Assembly: GCF_006065315.1 (NCBI RefSeq)
Contig: NZ_CP040749.1
Span: forward strand, 1,364,001-1,428,000
Source: Aureibaculum algae
GTDB taxonomy: Bacteria; Bacteroidota; Bacteroidia; Flavobacteriales; Flavobacteriaceae
Length of the DNA: 64,000 nt
Direction: 5' to 3'
The position numbers and the translations under genes were made by a program. This document shows, in pieces, positions 33,217 through 42,435 of the stretch. Below the pieces are notes generated by a model, which saw only the letters and a program-made list of their open reading frames with translations, had not been told where the DNA came from and did no database searches. Position 1 is the first letter of the stretch. Each line of letters begins with the position of its first letter.

Positions 33217-34608
33217 ATGAAGCAGTTAATAACAATAAGCTTACTACTAGTACTATCCGTAAACCTGTCTGCACAAACAAATGCAACGAACGATTCAATT
33301 CAGCTAAAAAAGCTATATACGGAGGCGTTAACAAAAGGTAAAAGCTATCTATGGTTACAACAATTAACCAAAAAAGTAGGCCATCGCTTAACAGGTTCAG
33401 AGGGCGATAAAAAGGCCGTAGCTTGGGCAAAAGCTGAATTAGATAAGTTAGGACTAACCAAAGTATGGTTGCAACCCGTAACCGTACCGCATTGGGTACG
33501 TGGAGAGAAAGAAGAGGGGCATGTAGCAACAGAATTCGGTAATTTTAATGTAAATATTAGAGCTTTAGGTGGTTCTGTTGCTACGCCAGAAGAAGGATTG
33601 TTAGCTGAGGTTATTGAAGTAAAAAGTTTAAAAGAAGTAGAAGAGTTAGGAGACAAAGTTAAAGGTAAAATTGTGTTTTATAACGGAGCCATGCCTGCTG
33701 ATAAAATTGAAACTTTTAAAGCCTATGGTGCTGCTGTTGGTCAACGTGTAAATGGAGCCGCAGTGGCAGGTAAATATGGGGCCATAGGTGCTATAGTTCG
33801 TTCTATGACTACTAAAATTGACAACGTACCACATACAGGTACCATGCATTATGGCGATATTGAAGAAAGTCAAAAAATTCCTACAGCTGCCATAAGTACA
33901 AATAGTGCAGAAATGCTGAGTAGCTTGTTAAAGCAAAATGATAAAATGAAGCTTAAATTCTACTTTAAACAAAACTGTAAGAATTTACCAGATACACAGT
34001 CTTTTAATGTAATTGGCGAAATTGAAGGCCTCAATTATCCAGATGAAATAATGGTAGTGGGCGGACATTTAGATTCTTGGGATTTAGGAGAAGGTGCTCA
34101 TGATGATGGGGCAGGCGTAGTGCAGTCTATGGAAGTATTACGATTATTTAAAACATTGAGAATTAAGAACAAAAGAACCTTAAGAGTGGTGTTGTTTGCT
34201 AATGAAGAGTTTGGCTTAAGTGGCGGAAAGGCTTATGCTGCCGAAGTGGTTAAGAAAAAAGAAAATCACATTGTGGCGTTAGAATCTGATTCTGGTGGTT
34301 TTTCACCTCGTGGATTTGGTTTTACATGTAATGATAAAAATTACGATCAAGTTTTACAGTGGAAATCATTATTTGAACCTTATAACATTCATATTTTTGC
34401 CAGAGGAGGTGGTGGTGCAGATATTGGCCCCTTAAAAAAGGATGATAATGTGTTGTTAGGGTTAAGACCAGATTCGCAACGGTATTTTGACTACCATCAT
34501 ACAGAAGCAGATGTATTTGAGGCGGTTAACCAACGTGAATTGGAATTAGGAGCTGCCTCTATGGCATCAATGCTTTATTTATTTGACCAATATGGTGTTG
34601 TTAAATAG
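33217..34608 (+). CDS. Secreted M28-family zinc peptidase
   Basis: 463 residues from the ATG at 33217 (MKQLITISLLLVLSVNLSAQ, signal peptide); an in-frame longer start at 33151 lacks a signal. A PA-like insertion (KVKGKIVFYNG) precedes the two-zinc site: GGHLDSWD, DDGAGV, ANEEFGLSGG, ESDSGG and DYHHTEAD. It is a periplasmic or outer-membrane-associated aminopeptidase or carboxypeptidase. Related to, but distinct from, the M28 peptidase at 40864. Confidence 0.85.
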   Translation: MKQLITISLLLVLSVNLSAQTNATNDSIQLKKLYTEALTKGKSYLWLQQLTKKVGHRLTGSEGDKKAVAWAKAELDKLGLTKVWLQPVTVPHWVRGEKEEGHVATEFGNFNVNIRALGGSVATPEEGLLAEVIEVKSLKEVEELGDKVKGKIVFYNGAMPADKIETFKAYGAAVGQRVNGAAVAGKYGAIGAIVRSMTTKIDNVPHTGTMHYGDIEESQKIPTAAISTNSAEMLSSLLKQNDKMKLKFYFKQNCKNLPDTQSFNVIGEIEGLNYPDEIMVVGGHLDSWDLGEGAHDDGAGVVQSMEVLRLFKTLRIKNKRTLRVVLFANEEFGLSGGKAYAAEVVKKKENHIVALESDSGGFSPRGFGFTCNDKNYDQVLQWKSLFEPYNIHIFARGGGGADIGPLKKDDNVLLGLRPDSQRYFDYHHTEADVFEAVNQRELELGAASMASMLYLFDQYGVVK

Positions 34609-34704
34609 TGTAAAGAACCAAGGTAAACTTGAACAATAGTCTTAATTTTGTTATTTATTCAGAGTTTTAGTTAATCCTTTACCCCTAAATCAGAAACAAC
34701 AGTA

Positions 34705-36366
34705 ATGCTTTATTCCCAAAAAGAACTTTCTCAATTAATTGTAGAGAGTTGTGTTGCATATAACGTAGAACATATCATCATTTCTCCGGGCTCACGTAAT
34801 GCACCCTTAACTATTGGTTTTACCAATCATCCTAATATAAAAACATATAGTATTGTTGATGAAAGGTGTGCCGCATTTTTCGCATTGGGTATTGCTCAGC
34901 AAACGCGAATGCCAGTAGCCGTAGTGTGCACTTCAGGTTCTGCGTTGTTAAATTATTACCCTGCCTTTGCAGAAGCTTTTTATAGTAATATTCCGTTAAT
35001 TGTTATTTCTGCTGATAGACCTAAAGAGTTGATAGATATTGGTGACGGACAAACCATCCGTCAAGAAAATGTTTTTGAAAACCACAGTCTTTTTAATGCT
35101 AATTTAAGGCATGGTAAAGCGTTTGAACAGGAAAATGAAAAATTGATTTCTGAAGCCATACAACTCGCCATTCTTAAAAGTGGACCAACACATATCAATG
35201 TGCCTTTTGATGAGCCTTTATACGAAACATGTAATAGCTTATCTATAAATAATGTTGAGGCAAAATTCATGACTATTGAAGAGGAAATAGATTTTAATTT
35301 GGAAGAATTTTCTAACATTTGGAATCAATCAGCTCAAAAAATAATACTGATCGGAGCCAATTATCCCGATGAATTATTACAGCAACAATTAAATGAATTA
35401 GTACATGATTCATCGGTATTGGTATTTACAGAAAACACCTCTAACCTTCACCATCCAAAATTTATAAATTGTATTGATAAACTCATTTTCTCTTTACAAG
35501 ATGTTGATTTTGAGCAACTAAAACCAGATCTATTGGTTACCCTTGGCGGGATGATCGTATCAAAAAAGATAAAACAATTCTTACGAAAGTACCAACCTAA
35601 AAATCATTGGCATATCAATAGTGATAACTGCTTAGATACATATCATTGTTTAACGCATCATTTTAAAATGTCAGGTTCACTATTTTTTGAGCAATTTATA
35701 AATTTAATAAAACCGATAGAAAGTAAGTATCAGAAACATTGGTTAACTATAAAAGAAGAACGAAATAGTAAGCACAAGCAATTTGTAAAAGACGTTGCCT
35801 TTTCTGATTTTGAGGTTTTTGATGCGGTATTAAATATACTACCAAACGCATCTCAATTGCAACTCTCAAACAGTTCTGTAATACGTTACGCTCAATTGTA
35901 TGATAACAACCCTTCAATAAAAGTATTTTGCAACAGAGGCACAAGTGGTATTGACGGAAGCACTTCTACAGCTATTGGAGCAGCTTCTATTTCAAAAGAG
36001 CAAACCATTTTTATTACAGGTGATATTAGCTTCTTTTATGATAGTAATGCGTTGTGGAATAGATATATACCTAAAAACTTCAGAATTATTCTACTAAATA
36101 ATGGAGGTGGAGGTATTTTTAAAATTTTACCTGGACCCAAAAAAACCAATGCGTTAGACTATTTTGAAACCAAGCACCATCTAAATGCAGAACATCTATG
36201 TAAAATGTATCAGTTAGCCTATTATAAAGCTTCAACTAAAGAAGAATTATTTAGACAGTTAGATACTTTCTTTGAGGCTTCTGAACAGCCTAAATTATTA
36301 GAAATAGGCACACCCAATGCGATTAATGATCAGGTCTTAAAAAACTACTTTAATGCCATTAAATAA
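34705..36366 (+). CDS. menD: MenD, SEPHCHC synthase
   Basis: 553 residues, full length. This ThDP-dependent enzyme joins 2-oxoglutarate and isochorismate in menaquinone synthesis. Motifs: IISPGSRNAPL near the N-terminus, CTSGSALLNYYPAFAEA, ISADRPKEL, then the C-terminal ThDP domain with CNRGTSGIDGSTSTA and GDISFFYDSNALWN, the metal-binding Asp-Asn region. menB lies 1.4 kb downstream. A bidirectional terminator follows at 36367. Confidence 0.95.
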   Translation: MLYSQKELSQLIVESCVAYNVEHIIISPGSRNAPLTIGFTNHPNIKTYSIVDERCAAFFALGIAQQTRMPVAVVCTSGSALLNYYPAFAEAFYSNIPLIVISADRPKELIDIGDGQTIRQENVFENHSLFNANLRHGKAFEQENEKLISEAIQLAILKSGPTHINVPFDEPLYETCNSLSINNVEAKFMTIEEEIDFNLEEFSNIWNQSAQKIILIGANYPDELLQQQLNELVHDSSVLVFTENTSNLHHPKFINCIDKLIFSLQDVDFEQLKPDLLVTLGGMIVSKKIKQFLRKYQPKNHWHINSDNCLDTYHCLTHHFKMSGSLFFEQFINLIKPIESKYQKHWLTIKEERNSKHKQFVKDVAFSDFEVFDAVLNILPNASQLQLSNSSVIRYAQLYDNNPSIKVFCNRGTSGIDGSTSTAIGAASISKEQTIFITGDISFFYDSNALWNRYIPKNFRIILLNNGGGGIFKILPGPKKTNALDYFETKHHLNAEHLCKMYQLAYYKASTKEELFRQLDTFFEASEQPKLLEIGTPNAINDQVLKNYFNAIK

Positions 36367-36393
36367 AAAAGCCGCTCATGTAGAGCGGCTTTT
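36367..36393. terminator. Bidirectional terminator between menD and the pseudo-esterase gene
   Basis: AAAAGCCGCT and AGCGGCTTTT form a perfect 10-bp stem with loop CATGTAG and flanking A and T runs. It serves both converging genes. Confidence 0.8.
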
Positions 36394-36417
36394 ATTTTTT
36401 TAAAAGGTAAATAGGGT

Positions 36418-37665
36418 CTAGCGTCCAGTTTCATCACCTTCTACAGACTCGATTATTTCTTCATCGAAATCGTCACCAATTTCTTGACCGTTATTTAAGC
36501 TTTTTTGCTTTGCTAAAACACGTTCTACATTTTGATAGTATCCGTCAGAGTTAGGATCTTCAGATGATATTTTTGCAAATCCGTTTTTATAATATTTTAA
36601 AGCTTTCTTTAAATTATTGCCTGTTTCGTAATATTGACCAATATAATAGTCGCCTATTGGAGATTCAGGATACAATCTGTTAATCATTTTACCAAATTCT
36701 TCTAAATACGCACCATCTTCTTTGTCTAAAATAATAGACTCAATAGCAAAAATATCTCTTTCTCTAATTTTTAGATTGGCACCAAAAAGATATTGAATCT
36801 CAACATATTTCTTTTCTATATACTCAATTGCTTCTGCCGGATTTAAATCGGCAATATTAGTGTCAAATTCCTCTTTAGAAATTGATGAATACATATCAAA
36901 AATATGAGCGATAGCACCTGGTATTGCTTGCCCCATTGAAGAAACAGTTGTTGAGGTATCAAACGTGTCATATTTATATTTAAAATTGTCGTTTTCGAAA
37001 TTTTTCAAAACATAATAAAGAGACTCAATGTTTTTGTTTTTCTCTTCACCTAAAAAAGCACCATTATTCAAATAATAATAAGTATGTCGGTCTATGGTTG
37101 GTACTTTACCTCTAAATAAATCTGCAATATCTTGAGAATATCTCGGGTTAATATTTACATATGCATTAAAAATTGGTGTTGGTTCTACCATAAAGTAGTT
37201 GGTAAAATTTGCCGTTATAGTATTTCCTACAATAGTTCTAAATGGTGAAATTCTATAATTATGTTCAATATAACCAATCAATTCATTCTTAATGAATCTA
37301 TAAAATTTAGAACTTGTTTCTGTTAGCATACTGTTCAAATCTACAGCACAATCAAGTTTACGTTCGTTTTTTTGGTTTTGAAAAATACCAACAACAATTT
37401 GTTCTGGTGCTTTGTCTTTAGCAGCAAAAAGTTTAGAGTTGGCTACATAAATATCAAATAGATATTCAGCATCTAAAACAATAGCTAATGGGTATACCCT
37501 CGTAGAGTCTTGTTGGTAAGAATCAGGTACATAAATTTTTAAAGTACGTGTACTATTTAATTCACCGTTTAATTCGGATGATTTAAAAGCTTCTAACGAA
37601 ATGTTCTGGCTAAATGCAGCAAAACTAAACGTTAATACAAGTAATAGCGAGTAAATTTTTTTCAT
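36418..37665 (-). CDS. Secreted alpha/beta-hydrolase-fold protein, probable pseudo-esterase
   Basis: 415 residues with a signal peptide ending AAFSQ. The first two thirds match the D-type esterase/enterochelin esterase fold: TLKIYVPDSYQ, YPLAIVLDAEYLFD, IVVGIFQNQ and NELIGYIEHNYRIS. Where active enzymes have GHSxGG this protein has VGNTITA, so the nucleophile serine is missing. A TPR-like C-terminal part (GDYYIGQYYETGNNLKKALK) and an acidic tail follow. It is likely a binding or scaffolding protein. It lies between menD and menB but on the opposite strand. Confidence 0.65.
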   Translation of the reverse strand: MKKIYSLLLVLTFSFAAFSQNISLEAFKSSELNGELNSTRTLKIYVPDSYQQDSTRVYPLAIVLDAEYLFDIYVANSKLFAAKDKAPEQIVVGIFQNQKNERKLDCAVDLNSMLTETSSKFYRFIKNELIGYIEHNYRISPFRTIVGNTITANFTNYFMVEPTPIFNAYVNINPRYSQDIADLFRGKVPTIDRHTYYYLNNGAFLGEEKNKNIESLYYVLKNFENDNFKYKYDTFDTSTTVSSMGQAIPGAIAHIFDMYSSISKEEFDTNIADLNPAEAIEYIEKKYVEIQYLFGANLKIRERDIFAIESIILDKEDGAYLEEFGKMINRLYPESPIGDYYIGQYYETGNNLKKALKYYKNGFAKISSEDPNSDGYYQNVERVLAKQKSLNNGQEIGDDFDEEIIESVEGDETGR

Positions 37666-37763
37666 ACTTACACAATTTTTGGATTTTTAAGTGGTTAATT
37701 TTTTTTTCTCTTTTTCTTAATTCTATCTTTACAAACGATTAGAATCGCATAAAATTGTAATAA

Positions 37764-38603
37764 ATGATACAACCAGATTGGAAAATTGTAAAAAAATACG
37801 AAGATATTACCTATAAAAAGTCTAATGGCGTGGCCAGAATTGCCTTTAATAGACCGGATGTACGCAACGCATTTCGTCCAAAAACAACAAGTGAATTGTA
37901 TAATGCTTTTTATGATGCACAAGAAGATACCAGTATTGGTGTTGTGCTACTGTCAGCAGAAGGACCTTCTTCAAAAGATGGTATTTATTCCTTTTGTAGT
38001 GGAGGAGATCAAAAAGCAAGAGGTCATCAAGGGTATGTTGGTGAAGATGGTATGCACCGCTTAAATATTTTAGAAGTACAGCGTTTAATTCGTTTTATGC
38101 CAAAGGCTGTTATTGCTGTGGTACCAGGATGGGCAGTAGGTGGCGGACATAGTTTACATGTAGTATGCGACTTAACATTGGCAAGTAAAGAACATGCTAT
38201 TTTTAAGCAAACGGATGCTGATGTAACTAGTTTTGATGGTGGTTATGGATCAGCGTATTTAGCGAAAATGGTGGGGCAGAAAAAAGCAAGAGAAATTTTC
38301 TTTTTAGGCCGAAATTATTCCGCTCAAGAAGCTTTTGAAATGGGGATGGTAAATGCCGTTATACCGCACGATGAATTAGAAGATACCGCATACCAGTGGG
38401 CACAAGAAATTTTGGAAAAATCGCCAACGTCTATAAAGATGTTAAAATTTGCCATGAATTTGACGGATGATGGAATGGTAGGGCAACAAGTTTTTGCTGG
38501 AGAAGCCACAAGATTAGCCTATATGACAGAAGAAGCCAAAGAAGGCCGCGATGCCTTTTTAGAAAAACGTAAACCTAATTTTGAAAAGAAATGGTTGCCA
38601 TAA
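37764..38603 (+). CDS. menB: MenB, 1,4-dihydroxy-2-naphthoyl-CoA synthase
   Basis: 279 residues of crotonase fold with the MenB-specific features CSGGDQKARGHQGYVG, AVVPGWAVGGGHSLHVVCD and the FDGGYGSAYLA segment. It closes the second ring of the naphthoquinone in menaquinone synthesis. The gene follows menD by 1.4 kb. The upstream TATCTTTA is a possible promoter -7 element. Confidence 0.95.
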   Translation: MIQPDWKIVKKYEDITYKKSNGVARIAFNRPDVRNAFRPKTTSELYNAFYDAQEDTSIGVVLLSAEGPSSKDGIYSFCSGGDQKARGHQGYVGEDGMHRLNILEVQRLIRFMPKAVIAVVPGWAVGGGHSLHVVCDLTLASKEHAIFKQTDADVTSFDGGYGSAYLAKMVGQKKAREIFFLGRNYSAQEAFEMGMVNAVIPHDELEDTAYQWAQEILEKSPTSIKMLKFAMNLTDDGMVGQQVFAGEATRLAYMTEEAKEGRDAFLEKRKPNFEKKWLP

Positions 38604-38648
38604 ATTCAAGGTTTCTTAAATAATCTAAAATTAAAAATAGAATAATAA

Positions 38649-39518
38649 ATGGATTCGCAAATAGTAACATTTTTAATAAATTGTCCAGATGACAAAGGGT
38701 TGGTGGCAAAAATCACGAATTTTTTTTACAGTAAAGGTTTTAATATTTTAAGCTGTCAGCAATATGTAAATTCTATTGAAAATACATATTTTATGCGAAT
38801 TAGATTAAATGCAGAAGGAACTCATATCAGTAAAAAAGAGCTGGAAGCTAATTTTTTAGAATTAGCGGAACCGTTAAATTTTAATTGGTCGGTTAATTAT
38901 GGAGATCGCAAGCCAAATGTTGCCATTTTGGTTTCACACACCTCGCATTGTTTGTATGATTTACTTGAACGGCAAAAAGAGGGCGATTTAGATTGTACTA
39001 TTAGTATGGTAATCAGTAATCATGATAAATTACGACCAATAGCTGAAATGTTTAATATTCCTTATTTTTATTTACCTGTTACCAAGGGAGCTAAAGAGAA
39101 GCAAGAAGAGGAGGTTATTAAATTGTTAGAGGATCATAAAATTGATTTAATTATAATGGCAAGATACATGCAGATTTTGTCTTCTAATTTTATCAATAGC
39201 TTTCCAGAAAGAATTATAAACATACACCATTCGTTTTTACCAGCTTTTCAAGGAGCTAATCCGTACAAAAGAGCTTATGAAAGAGGGGTGAAGCTTATCG
39301 GAGCCACTGCACATTACGCCACTGAAGATTTAGATGAAGGTCCTATCATTGAACAAGGTGTAGAGCGTGTTACGCATGACTGTACACCCAAAACATTAAA
39401 ACGTATTGGAGCAGATGTTGAACGCTTAGTACTTGCTAAGGCCATTAAATGTCATCTTCAAAATCAAATAATAGTTGCAAACAATAGAGCTGTAGTATTT
39501 CCAGAATCTGGAGAATAA
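38649..39518 (+). CDS. purU: Formyltetrahydrofolate deformylase
   Basis: 289 residues: an N-terminal ACT domain (about 5-85), then a formyl-transferase-like catalytic domain with NIHHSFLPAFQGANPYKRA and GATAHYATEDLDEGPII, which contain the catalytic Asn, His and Asp. It releases formate from 10-formyl-THF and balances one-carbon pools for purine synthesis. It begins 45 bp after menB on the same strand. Confidence 0.9.
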   Translation: MDSQIVTFLINCPDDKGLVAKITNFFYSKGFNILSCQQYVNSIENTYFMRIRLNAEGTHISKKELEANFLELAEPLNFNWSVNYGDRKPNVAILVSHTSHCLYDLLERQKEGDLDCTISMVISNHDKLRPIAEMFNIPYFYLPVTKGAKEKQEEEVIKLLEDHKIDLIIMARYMQILSSNFINSFPERIINIHHSFLPAFQGANPYKRAYERGVKLIGATAHYATEDLDEGPIIEQGVERVTHDCTPKTLKRIGADVERLVLAKAIKCHLQNQIIVANNRAVVFPESGE

Positions 39519-39573
39519 ATAGCATAGAACTAATGTTCATTCACAAGACAGCTAATCCTAAAAAATAAAACAG

Positions 39574-40182
39574 ATGAAAATAATTTGTATAGGAAGAAAT
39601 TATGCCAAACATATAGAAGAATTGGCAAATGAAAGACCTGAAAACCCAGTCGTTTTTCTAAAGCCAGACTCTGCAATTTTACCGAAGAAAATGCCATTCT
39701 TTATTCCAGCATTTTCTAGTGACATTCATTATGAGGTTGAGGTGTTGGTAAAGATAAATAAAGTAGGAAAGCACATTGAGTCTAAATTTGCTCATAAATA
39801 TTACGACGAAATTGGTCTGGGTATTGATTTTACAGCTCGTGACGTTCAGGCTCAATGTAAAGAAAAAGGATTGCCATGGGAAAAAGCCAAAGCTTTTGAC
39901 GGTAGTGCTGTTATAGGTGAGTTTTATCCGAAAGAAAATTTTGATTTAGAAAATTTAAAATTTCAGTTATCAAAAAATGAGGTTATTGTTCAAAATGGAA
40001 ACACAAACGCAATGCTTTGGAAAATTGATGATTTAATAGCTTACGTTTCTCAATTTTTCACCTTAAAAAAAGGTGATATTATTTTTACAGGAACTCCTGA
40101 AGGCGTGGGTAGGGTAGCTGAGAATGATATTTTAATTGGAAAATTGGAAGACAACGAAGCGTTTAGCATAAAAATAAAATAG
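39574..40182 (+). CDS. Fumarylacetoacetate hydrolase family protein
   Basis: 202 residues, the short single-domain form. Metal-binding acids lie in YEVEVLVKI, and the typical FTARDVQAQCKEKGLPWEKAKAFDGS and IIFTGTPEGVG motifs follow. Enzymes of this kind act as hydrolases, isomerases or oxaloacetate decarboxylases; no specific substrate can be assigned. Confidence 0.85.
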   Translation: MKIICIGRNYAKHIEELANERPENPVVFLKPDSAILPKKMPFFIPAFSSDIHYEVEVLVKINKVGKHIESKFAHKYYDEIGLGIDFTARDVQAQCKEKGLPWEKAKAFDGSAVIGEFYPKENFDLENLKFQLSKNEVIVQNGNTNAMLWKIDDLIAYVSQFFTLKKGDIIFTGTPEGVGRVAENDILIGKLEDNEAFSIKIK

Positions 40183-40382
40183 GATATACACAGCAAAAAG
40201 CATTATCATAAAGATTATAATATAAATTCAAAATGTTGCTGTTGGTATTTTATTTTTTATTTAGATTTTGGTACTTGAAATTTGTTTTTTAATTAAAAAA
40301 AAAACTAGAAGTATTGAAGCAATTTAAGTCCTACTCCATTTAATACTTTATCATCTTAATATTTATAACTTAATTATAATTT

Positions 40383-40853
40383 ATGGCATTAGAAATTGAA
40401 CGTAAATTCTTAGTCAAAAGTGATGCTTATAAAAAAGAAGCTTTTAAGAAACTAAAAATTATTCAAGGCTTTTTATCTTCAGTTCCAGAACGTACTGTAC
40501 GTGTTCGAATTATTGGTGACTTAGGTTTTTTGACTGTAAAAGGAATTGGCAATGCTTCTGGAGCCTCTCGATATGAATGGGAAAAGGAGATTCCGGTTAA
40601 TGAAGCAAAAGAGTTATTGAAAATTTGTGAACCCGGTGTTATTGATAAAAGTAGGTATTTAGTAAAATCAGGGATTCATACCTTTGAGGTTGATGAATTT
40701 TATGAGGAAAATAAAGGACTAGTAGTCGCAGAAATTGAATTATCCTCAGAAGAAGAAACGTTCACAAAACCAGCATGGTTAGGTAATGAAGTTACAGGCA
40801 TTACTAAATATTACAATTCAGCCTTAGCAAACAATCCCTATGTGAATTGGTAA
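40383..40853 (+). CDS. CYTH-domain (triphosphate tunnel) protein
   Basis: 156 residues beginning MALEIERKFLV, with the ExExK signature that defines CYTH/TTM proteins, followed by RTVRVRIIGDLGFLTVKG and the acidic VVAEIELSSEEE. They hydrolyse or bind triphosphates or inorganic polyphosphate. A separate PPK2 gene lies 7 kb away, but there is no shared operon. Confidence 0.85.
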   Translation: MALEIERKFLVKSDAYKKEAFKKLKIIQGFLSSVPERTVRVRIIGDLGFLTVKGIGNASGASRYEWEKEIPVNEAKELLKICEPGVIDKSRYLVKSGIHTFEVDEFYEENKGLVVAEIELSSEEETFTKPAWLGNEVTGITKYYNSALANNPYVNW

Positions 40854-40863
40854 AACTTAAAAG

Positions 40864-42330
40864 CTACTTCTTTTTATATAATTGTTCACCAATCTCATAA
40901 TACTTATCGCCCTTCGTCCAAAATGGAGTGTTAGGGTCATTTGCAATAAGTCTACAGGCCATCACATACGATTTAAAGAATTTTTCTAAATAGTCGTAAT
41001 CCAACGTGTCCGGGTTGTCAGCAGTCTGATGATAATATTTATTAATTTCAGCATCAAAAGCGGTAAAACCTAAGCTAAATGTAGGAGCCGGAATGCCTTT
41101 CGCAGCAAAGCTCACATTGTCAGAACGGTCAAATAAACCTTGCTCACCGGCAGGATCATCAATCGCTTTTAAACCAAATTCAGAAGCTGCATTGATTATA
41201 TGTTGACCAACAGTTGTTCTGTTCAATCCAACAATAGTTGCAATAGAAGTGTCATTATAACCACCATTATCACTATTAAAACAATAAACCATTTGTTCTA
41301 ACGGAATAACAGGATGTTCTACATACCATTTGCTACCCAGTAACCCTTTTTCTTCAGCAGTAAATAATATAAACAAAGCGGATCTTTTTGTAGGATATTT
41401 AGCAATATTTTCGGCAGCACTTAACACAGTAACAGTACCCACTGCATTATCACGAGCACCATTATAAATAGAATCATTTTCTGCGTTAGGTTTACCAACG
41501 CCATTGTGATCATAATGAGCGGAATAAATAACAAATTCATTTTTTAAGTTAGGATCTGTTCCTTCTACCATTCCCACTACGTTTCTTGACGGAATGGCTT
41601 TCTTGTGAATTCCAGAAACACTTAATTTTCCTGATATTCTTTTAGAAGAACGCAATGCTTTTTCAATGCTCCCATCAGTATCTTGAAGCCATACATGTAC
41701 TAATTTTTTATCATCTTCACTTTTTAAGCCTATTTGTTCACCACCAAAGTATCCTGATAGTTGTGTCCAAAGGGCAGCATTGGCACTACTTAATTCTACA
41801 ATACCCATAGCTCCATTTTTTGAGGCGAGTTCTCTTTTTTGCTGAGCAGCTCTAAAAGCCGATCTTGGATCACTTTTTTCAGCGGTCCCTGCTTTTACAA
41901 CAACCAACTTACCCTTAACATCTTTTTTATTATAATCTTCTTCTAACCCGTAATTTAGGAAAATGGCATCACCATTAAAGTCAAAGTTACTAGCGGCTAA
42001 TGGCAACAAATTATCTGATGTAAAGCTGTTTAATTCTATGTTAATATTTTTTGCTGCACTTACTTTTTCAAGTTCAACAGTTTGGTAATAACTACCATTA
42101 TCTGCGGGTTTAACACCATATCTTCTAAAAGAATTGGCTAAATAGGCGGCAGCAATGTCAATTTCTGGACTCCCAGTTTCTCTTCCTCGCAATTCATCAG
42201 AAGCTAAAAAATAAATATGCCCTTCAATATCATTCTTAGAAACAGTTTCTTTTACTTTATCAGCATCAGTTTGAGCAAAACATGTTAACGTAAAAGTGAG
42301 TGGTAGAATAAATAGTAGTAATTGTCGCAT
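40864..42330 (-). CDS. Secreted M28-family zinc peptidase with PA domain
   Basis: 488 residues with a signal peptide ending CFAQ. A protease-associated insert (about 130-250, with KGKLVVVKAG) precedes the catalytic part with YSAHYDHNG, GARDNAVGT, FTAEEKGLLGSKW, NSDNGG and YYHQTADNPDTLD, which supply the zinc ligands and catalytic Glu. It is probably a periplasmic or surface aminopeptidase. Confidence 0.85.
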   Translation of the reverse strand: MRQLLLFILPLTFTLTCFAQTDADKVKETVSKNDIEGHIYFLASDELRGRETGSPEIDIAAAYLANSFRRYGVKPADNGSYYQTVELEKVSAAKNINIELNSFTSDNLLPLAASNFDFNGDAIFLNYGLEEDYNKKDVKGKLVVVKAGTAEKSDPRSAFRAAQQKRELASKNGAMGIVELSSANAALWTQLSGYFGGEQIGLKSEDDKKLVHVWLQDTDGSIEKALRSSKRISGKLSVSGIHKKAIPSRNVVGMVEGTDPNLKNEFVIYSAHYDHNGVGKPNAENDSIYNGARDNAVGTVTVLSAAENIAKYPTKRSALFILFTAEEKGLLGSKWYVEHPVIPLEQMVYCFNSDNGGYNDTSIATIVGLNRTTVGQHIINAASEFGLKAIDDPAGEQGLFDRSDNVSFAAKGIPAPTFSLGFTAFDAEINKYYHQTADNPDTLDYDYLEKFFKSYVMACRLIANDPNTPFWTKGDKYYEIGEQLYKKK

Positions 42331-42435
42331 AATTATTTTATTTGTACGTAAATATATGGAATTACTTATAAAGTTAAAATGCGATGATACAAAACACTTG
42401 ATTACCTTTGTAGTTAAATTTTAAAACTAGAATTT

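Noticed and set aside
36418..37665. Active enterochelin-type esterase
   Set aside because: The GHSxGG nucleophile motif reads GNTITA, so esterase activity is not supported.
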